64,000 nt of DNA from an uncultured Lachnospiraceae bacterium (GTDB lineage: Bacteria; Bacillota; Clostridia; Lachnospirales; Lachnospiraceae), in assembly GCA_947173495.1 (NCBI GenBank), contig CAMWFQ010000025.1:1-64000 (forward strand), written 5' to 3'. Positions 58,949-64,000 of this stretch are shown one piece after another (the stretch's first letter is position 1; each line of letters begins with the position of its first letter). The notes under the pieces were generated by a model that had not been told where the DNA came from, did not search any database, and saw only the letters and a program-made list of their open reading frames with translations. Made by a program: the position numbers and the translations under genes.

Positions 58949-59049
58949 AATAAAATCTCCTTTTCATCATCAATATGAGGTTCAGACCATAACTGACCTT
59001 ACCCATATTATGGATAAAAAAGGAGATTATATACATTGAATAACACCCT

Positions 59050-59991
59050 TTAAAAAAAAGCTTCCTGATATGAGACTTCCGCCTCTTCCAAATAGAAATA
59101 TTGATAAATTCCTTCCGCAATTCCCTCCGCAATTCTTTCCTGATAAGCAGAAGCAGATAAATCTGCACATTCCTGAGGATTTGACAGAAATCCTGTCTCG
59201 ATCAGGCAGGCCGGCATCAATGTCTTGCTGACCACATAAAGCTCCGCGCTGTCAATCAGTCCTCTCTCCCGGGCCCCGCTGCACCCCAGAGTCTCCCTGT
59301 GAATCAACTGTGCAAGCCTCCTGTTATCTCTCGATTTGTCCGCCCCGTCATACCAGGTCTCAATACCGCTCACACTTTTATCGCTCCCCTCGTAGGTATT
59401 CTGGTGAATACTGACATAAGCATCCGCCTGATAACTGTTGGCAAGCTCTACTCTCTCCTCCTTAGAGAGAAATTCATCATTCTGCCTTGGCATCATGACC
59501 CGAAATCCTTTCTCCTCCAGCTTTTGCTTTACCAAAAAGGCAATCTGAAGATTGATCTCGCCTTCTGTCACTCCTTTTCCAAGGCAGCCGCTGTCCATCC
59601 CTCCGTGTCCCGCATCCACTGCGATCAGAAGCGCCTCCCCTTCCTCTTCGCCTGCGCCCGGTTCAGACTCCTGTTCCTCTTTCTTCCGGGTCTCCTCCTC
59701 ACTCCGCTTTGTTCCCGCATCTGCCGTCCCTGTGCCCTGTTCTGCTCTCTCCGCTTCCGGATATGCCTCTTGTGCCGCCGTCTCATTCCCCTCCATTTTA
59801 TCTGTCCCTGCGGTCATCTCCGGGCGCCCCGTCGCCGCCAGAACAGACTTTGTCATAAAGCTTAAGAGGATCAGCATTCCCGCTGCCAGTATCGTACAGA
59901 CAGAACATAACGTTCTGTGTCTGTCCCTGCTCCTTTGTATGCGCTTTCTTCTTTCTATCCGTCTTTTTTCCGATCTTTTTATTGTGTACAT
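59050..59991 (-). CDS. N-acetylmuramoyl-L-alanine amidase (CwlD-like)
   Basis: The 313-residue exported protein has a basic N terminus, one membrane segment (about 29-52), an acidic Glu/Thr/Ala-rich linker (about 60-120) and an Amidase_3 domain. Zinc ligands and the catalytic Glu are in VDAGHGGMDSGC, EERVELANSY, SIHQNTY and IETGFLSNPQ. It cleaves the amide between MurNAc and the stem peptide. The linker is longer than in B. subtilis CwlD. It follows the two-component operon by about 100 bp on the same strand. Confidence 0.92.
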   Translation of the reverse strand: MYTIKRSEKRRIERRKRIQRSRDRHRTLCSVCTILAAGMLILLSFMTKSVLAATGRPEMTAGTDKMEGNETAAQEAYPEAERAEQGTGTADAGTKRSEEETRKKEEQESEPGAGEEEGEALLIAVDAGHGGMDSGCLGKGVTEGEINLQIAFLVKQKLEEKGFRVMMPRQNDEFLSKEERVELANSYQADAYVSIHQNTYEGSDKSVSGIETWYDGADKSRDNRRLAQLIHRETLGCSGARERGLIDSAELYVVSKTLMPACLIETGFLSNPQECADLSASAYQERIAEGIAEGIYQYFYLEEAEVSYQEAFF

Positions 59992-60094
59992 AAAAATGAT
60001 GCTCCTTTGTATTCCTTACGTCCATGGTTCTTCTTAACATTAAGTCTATACAAGCGGTGCATCATTTTATCATCATTTTTGCATCATTTTTGTA

Positions 60095-60928
60095 TCACTT
60101 TGAAATTTTCAGAAAGATCTCATTGATTCCTTCGTAAAAGCCCACGGTAACAATCGTTCTTTCGTCCCCCAACCCGGCAAACACATACTTTTTGAAATAA
60201 GGAGTCGCCTCCAGAAAGGGGGTTTCCGTCTCATAGGGCTCCGGGCTTTCAATCCCCATATACGCGCTCCATTTCTCTACAATCAGGTCAGGATCAATAT
60301 CCTCCCATTTCCACTCGGTCCTGGCGTAAAATTCATATACCTTTCCATCGTCCGCATCCAGGTAGGCATCCAGAAGGCGATTGGACTTATCCGCATTTCC
60401 CCTGCTGGTAGACAGGCTCACTTTCCACACCGCAACATTATTCCGCGGCTCGAGTACGTCGATGGCGGAATAAAGAACCGCTTCATAATCCCTGAGCGCT
60501 ACCTCCTTCACTGTCTGAGGCAAAATCCCCAGCGCCCTGAATTCATCCAGCATTTCATTACAGGCCGAAAAAATCTCCTCCTCCGTAATCTCCCTGCCGG
60601 CAGGTCCTCTGTGATTGACCACGAAGGCATAAGCGCCATCCTGATAATCCGCAGCTTCCTCCTCTCCCCTGGCAAGGGCGTTTTGTTCACTCTCCGGAAG
60701 ACTCTGGCTGTTCAGACATTCCGAAAGAATATACAGCCTTTCTCTGCTGCCTAGCCGGTATCGATAGCCTTCCCCCTCCATCTCGGAAGCTTCCGTATTA
60801 ATCCTGTCAAGCAGGGCCCGGTCCTTATATTGCGCAAGCTTTTCAGGTCCCCATATCGACAATGCCATGACAAGAACCGCACCGACAAAAATTATATAAT
60901 TAATCGTGGATTTCTTCATGTATATCAT
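60095..60928 (-). CDS. Membrane-anchored protein of two-component operon
   Basis: The 277-residue protein has one N-terminal membrane segment (about 9-25) and an extracytoplasmic domain of mixed alpha/beta composition with no domain I recognise. It overlaps the histidine kinase gene by 29 bases and may regulate or report to that kinase, as YycH/YycI do for WalK; this is inference from position. Start is the ATG at 60928, with AAAGG upstream; GTG 60931 and ATG 60919 are alternatives. Confidence 0.75.
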   Translation of the reverse strand: MIYMKKSTINYIIFVGAVLVMALSIWGPEKLAQYKDRALLDRINTEASEMEGEGYRYRLGSRERLYILSECLNSQSLPESEQNALARGEEEAADYQDGAYAFVVNHRGPAGREITEEEIFSACNEMLDEFRALGILPQTVKEVALRDYEAVLYSAIDVLEPRNNVAVWKVSLSTSRGNADKSNRLLDAYLDADDGKVYEFYARTEWKWEDIDPDLIVEKWSAYMGIESPEPYETETPFLEATPYFKKYVFAGLGDERTIVTVGFYEGINEIFLKISK

Positions 60929-62339
60929 CACACCTTTCCTGCAGTCCTTTCCTCAGGACAAAGCTGATGCAGGTGCCCTTTCCCAAAGTACTTTCTATCT
61001 GAAGGGAGCTGTCATGGAGCGCCAGAATCTCCGCGCACAGAGCCAGTCCCAGCCCGGCCCCGTTTCTGCTCCTTGAACGGGATTTATCCACCATATAAAA
61101 GGCCTGGGTGATCTTCTCCAGCTCTTTCTCTGCAATCCCTATCCCATAGTCTTTCACTGTAAAGCAGTATCCCTCTCTGACCGTTCTTCCCCGGATCTCG
61201 ATCGTACTTCCCGGCTCTGAAGCCTTGCATGCATTATCCAGGAGGTTGATCAGGACTGTAATGATCAGATTTCCCTCCGCCCAGACGACTGCCTCATCAT
61301 AAGCATACACAAATTCCATATCTTCCTTATTTTGAAACATATCATGAAGATACTGAAACAGATATCCGGTCTGAACTTCCTGAAACTGCGCCTGACCATG
61401 TCTCGTCACCATAATATCCAGAAGCCGGATAGACATAGCCTCCAGTCTTTTGCCCTCTGTATAAATGTAATTGGCGGACAAAAGGCTTTTTTCTTCGTCC
61501 AGCCTTCTGGAGCGAAGCATATCGGCATAGCCGATGATCGCGGTAAGAGGCGTTTTCAGTTCATGCGCAAACGCTCCCACAAAATCTTCCCTGGCCTGAA
61601 TCTCATCCTGCAGCTTGCCAATATTTTCTTCCAGTGCCTCCGCCATTTGATTAAAGTCAAGGGTAAGCTGCCCCAGCTCATCACTGCTGACCTTTTTTGC
61701 GCGGTAATCGTAATCCCCCGCTGCCATCTGCTTGGTGGCACGGGTCAGCTGACGGATCGGCTTGGTCAGCAGGGATGAAATCAGATACATGGCCAGTGTT
61801 CCCAGAACAAGGATAATCATGGTTACCTGACGGTAGACCCTGAACCCCATCTCCCGTTCGCTGAACACCTCTGAAACATCCCGCAGTGTCTCGAGATACA
61901 ATACCCGGTCCAGTGCGTTGACCGTGTTTCCGGTCTGAATATAATAATGCCCATTCAGATAAATTGTCCGGTAGGTTTTGGTAGAGGCATCTGTCTGCTT
62001 CAGCAGCGCATCGTCTGTCTCAAAGCCATCACTGGCATAAAGCGTATTCTTTTCTTCATCCGACAGACGCAGCATACGGCTGGTATTCTGACCTGAATTT
62101 TCCAGGTTAGAGGCGATCTGCTCCACTGTATTGTCCTGGAGCACATCATACTTGGCCGGCACATTTAAGGCAGCGGTCTCAAAGGCAAAGCACAGAATAC
62201 TGTTTTCGTCCAGCGCCTGTCCCGCCTCTCTGAAAAGAGAGGTCTCAAATACATAATTCACAAAATAGAATCCGCTGAACCCCAGGGCTATCGCCATAAC
62301 CATCATGGTACACAAAAGAAGCTTTGAAGAAAATTTCAT
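60900..62339 (-). CDS. Sensor histidine kinase
   Basis: The 479-residue membrane kinase has segments at about 6-30 and 167-190 bracketing an extracellular sensor region, then HAMP (about 190-240), the HisKA H-box FAHELKTPLTAIIGY (about 258) and the HATPase domain with NLLDNACKAS, DYGIGIA and GAGLGLAL. The sensor domain has no known name. It overlaps the response regulator gene by four bases, so the two are a pair. GAGGT precedes the start. Confidence 0.95.
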   Translation of the reverse strand: MKFSSKLLLCTMMVMAIALGFSGFYFVNYVFETSLFREAGQALDENSILCFAFETAALNVPAKYDVLQDNTVEQIASNLENSGQNTSRMLRLSDEEKNTLYASDGFETDDALLKQTDASTKTYRTIYLNGHYYIQTGNTVNALDRVLYLETLRDVSEVFSEREMGFRVYRQVTMIILVLGTLAMYLISSLLTKPIRQLTRATKQMAAGDYDYRAKKVSSDELGQLTLDFNQMAEALEENIGKLQDEIQAREDFVGAFAHELKTPLTAIIGYADMLRSRRLDEEKSLLSANYIYTEGKRLEAMSIRLLDIMVTRHGQAQFQEVQTGYLFQYLHDMFQNKEDMEFVYAYDEAVVWAEGNLIITVLINLLDNACKASEPGSTIEIRGRTVREGYCFTVKDYGIGIAEKELEKITQAFYMVDKSRSRSRNGAGLGLALCAEILALHDSSLQIESTLGKGTCISFVLRKGLQERCDDIHEEIHD

Positions 62340-62998
62340 TGCGGCACCTCAAGGCGGTAGCCTACCTTATAGACTGCCACCAGATTCTGCTCCCATCCCA
62401 GTTTTTTCCGGAGGCGCTGCACATGCAGATCCAGCGTACGGCTGTCGCTGATATACTCATCCCCCCAGACCTTCTCATAAAGAGTTTCCCGGAATAACGC
62501 TATGTTTTTGTTCTGCATAAATAATTCCAGAAGGCCGAACTCCTTATTGGTAAGCACCACCTGTTTTCCTGCCTTCGACACCCTGCGCCCTTCCAGGTCC
62601 AGCACAACGTCTCCCGCACTCAGCTGCTTATCCGTCTTGTTGTAGCGGCGCAGCACCGCCTCCACCCTGGCTACCAGCTCCACCACATCAAACGGTTTTA
62701 CCAGATAGTCATCGGCCCCCAGTTTCAGTCCCTTTACCCTGTCTTTCACCTCATGCTTTGCCGTGATAAAAATGACCGGAATCTTCAGAGGACGTATATA
62801 ATCCATCACATCATAGCCATCCGCTCCCGGAAGCATGATATCCAGGAGAATCAGGTCAAAAGAATCTTTTTCTATCAAATCAATGGCTTTCAGCCCGTCC
62901 TGCACTGACGTACAGTGATAGCCCGATGCCGATAAGTTCAGATCAATCAGATCACAGATCGGCTTCTCATCATCTACGATCAATATTCTTATCATCAT
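62336..62998 (-). CDS. OmpR/PhoB family response regulator
   Basis: The 220-residue regulator has a receiver domain (phospho-acceptor Asp in LILLDIMLPGADGYD, about 51-65; Lys in FITAK) and a C-terminal winged helix (NKEFGLLELFMQNKN and SRTLDLHVQRLRKKL). It is paired with the kinase downstream. Start 62998 has GGAGG six bases upstream; a longer reading into the preceding gene is rejected. Targets are unknown, though the operon itself is a likely one. Confidence 0.95.
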   Translation of the reverse strand: MMIRILIVDDEKPICDLIDLNLSASGYHCTSVQDGLKAIDLIEKDSFDLILLDIMLPGADGYDVMDYIRPLKIPVIFITAKHEVKDRVKGLKLGADDYLVKPFDVVELVARVEAVLRRYNKTDKQLSAGDVVLDLEGRRVSKAGKQVVLTNKEFGLLELFMQNKNIALFRETLYEKVWGDEYISDSRTLDLHVQRLRKKLGWEQNLVAVYKVGYRLEVPQ

Positions 62999-64000
62999 TT
63001 TGTTCCTCCGCCTTCCAGCCCCAGTAGGCTCTGGCCTTCTCCACAAGCCCTGACACAGTATCTTCCTCGCTGCAGGGATACTGCCGCTTTATCTCCCTGT
63101 CCTCATAAAATCCCCCCGTTCTCTGATAATAAACGGAATAATCTCCCTTTGTTATCAATTCATTTCCCTCTCCTTCATAACTGTAGCGTGCCAGCACCAG
63201 AAGGTCCTTCATTCCATCTCCATCAATATCCCGGCAGGTTATTCCCTTAAGGGCATATAGATTATCATAGTCTCCCATAGGCTGGAAACTCCACACAATA
63301 TAGCCCTGTTCATTGATCAGATAGATCATAAAAGTGGCAAAGTCCGCCATAGTGTAGGTGCCGGGCACCACCTCCAGCTTTCCCAGCTTTTCAAACTGTC
63401 TGTAGTAGCACTGCTCTCCGGCTACTTCAAATCCGTGGTTCAGGAGCTCCTGTCTGGTAACTGCCGTATATAGAAACTCTGTGGATTCGCCATCTTTGAC
63501 AAAAGCCGCAATACTCTCCACACTCTTGTTCATACTGAATCGGTTGATCTTGTCCGATATTCTGTAATCCCGGTAAAACCCCTCTCTGCTCTGAAAAAGA
63601 ACGTCTCCCACTTTGTAGGGCTTCCCGGCATAAGGTCCACTTTCATTGACACAGACTGCGATCAGAATAATATCCACAAGTCCATCCCCGTTCAGATCCT
63701 GAAAGGAAACTGCCTTAAGCTTCCGGATGGGCTGCTCCATTTTCCCCCGGCTGCAATTATTCACTTCAACCTGGTCGGTCTGATACACAATCTTTCCTTC
63801 ATTGTCCGCAAAAAACAGTGCCAGGCGGTGGTAGTTTTTATCCAGCGCAGGTACCATAAAAACATCTCCGAAGCTTTCCGTTGCAATAGGAAAAATCTGT
63901 TCTTCATCCACCTCAAATCCTGCTTCTTCAATTTCGGCCTGATCTTCTATCTGCAGAAAGCGCTGCCTGTATTCCTCATACGCCTGCAGCATCTTCCTGG
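62970..64000 (-). CDS. FG-GAP/VCBS-like protein, partial
   Basis: The visible part is at least 340 residues and continues past the window end, since no stop or convincing start occurs before position 64000. Calcium-loop-like motifs DLNGDGLVDI and DIDGDGMKDL lie at about 98 and 255 of the visible part. It resembles the lipoprotein at 14943-16313 in these motifs and in overall style, so an N-terminal lipobox may lie outside the window. It overlaps the response regulator gene by 29 bases and should be the first member of that operon. Confidence 0.78.
   Translation of the reverse strand, partial: RKMLQAYEEYRQRFLQIEDQAEIEEAGFEVDEEQIFPIATESFGDVFMVPALDKNYHRLALFFADNEGKIVYQTDQVEVNNCSRGKMEQPIRKLKAVSFQDLNGDGLVDIILIAVCVNESGPYAGKPYKVGDVLFQSREGFYRDYRISDKINRFSMNKSVESIAAFVKDGESTEFLYTAVTRQELLNHGFEVAGEQCYYRQFEKLGKLEVVPGTYTMADFATFMIYLINEQGYIVWSFQPMGDYDNLYALKGITCRDIDGDGMKDLLVLARYSYEGEGNELITKGDYSVYYQRTGGFYEDREIKRQYPCSEEDTVSGLVEKARAYWGWKAEEQNDDKNIDRR

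Overview
The window looks like a chromosome segment of a spore-forming Lachnospiraceae (Clostridium cluster XIVa) species. The signs are a clostridial gene order (yicC-remA-gmk-rpoZ-rimO-pgsA-cinA-recA-recX), two small CotF-like spore coat proteins, a SpoVB-like flippase, a CwlD-like amidase, a Spo0A-type DNA-binding protein, a rubrerythrin, an L-rhamnose pathway and c-di-GMP riboswitches. Species cannot be fixed from sequence reading alone. No prophage, insertion sequence, rRNA or CRISPR array was seen.

Layout. 1-8900 (minus strand): core operon from yicC to cinA, then a TetR/membrane-protein pair, then recA behind a double SOS box, then recX. 8900-16300: a chemoreceptor driven by a promoter divergent from yicC, a beta-propeller lactonase, a polysaccharide deacetylase, the ribosome quality control factor RqcH and an FG-GAP-like lipoprotein. 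16300-23150 (minus): coat proteins, SpoVB-like flippase, glycogen synthase, a receiver-less Spo0A paralogue, a YitT protein and an LD-carboxypeptidase. 23150-27000: a cell-wall anchored adhesin behind three tandem GEMM-I (c-di-GMP-I) riboswitch aptamers. 27000-32030: rhamnose isomerase, kinase, AraC regulator and aldolase. 32100-38000: a P1 peptidase, a serine hydrolase, an ABC-F ribosome protection ATPase behind a long attenuator-like leader, and an AT-rich alpha/beta hydrolase. 38000-40700: tRNA-Glu(CUC), TcdA, an ECF transporter S component and an array of palindromic repeats. 40700-48600 (minus): pheA, a DUF815 ATPase, ppx, ppk1, maf and a HAD phosphatase. 48700-54600: a DUF5050 protein, the folate operon folC-folE-folP-folBK, a CmpB-like membrane protein and a PH-domain protein. 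54600-55500: a receiver-GGDEF gene broken by an in-frame stop. 55600-64000: nitroreductase, pyrBI, a VanZ-like protein, rubrerythrin, then a lipoprotein/two-component/amidase operon that runs off the window.

The most unusual content is non-coding. Family A is an approximately 70-130 nt structured element found five times (upstream of tetR, rpoZ, the DUF815 ATPase, pheA and folP), always in the same orientation and always ending in the Shine-Dalgarno sequence of the gene that follows. Family B is a double-hairpin element found at seven loci, mostly just after stop codons, whose hairpin arms change sequence between copies while keeping base pairing. The pattern suggests a genome-wide 5'-UTR element and a 3'-UTR element. 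Other points of note are the three-aptamer riboswitch array (two aptamers with A at the specificity position), the nonsense-disrupted diguanylate cyclase in the same window, and the ABC-F leader with a predicted six-codon upstream ORF and two terminators.
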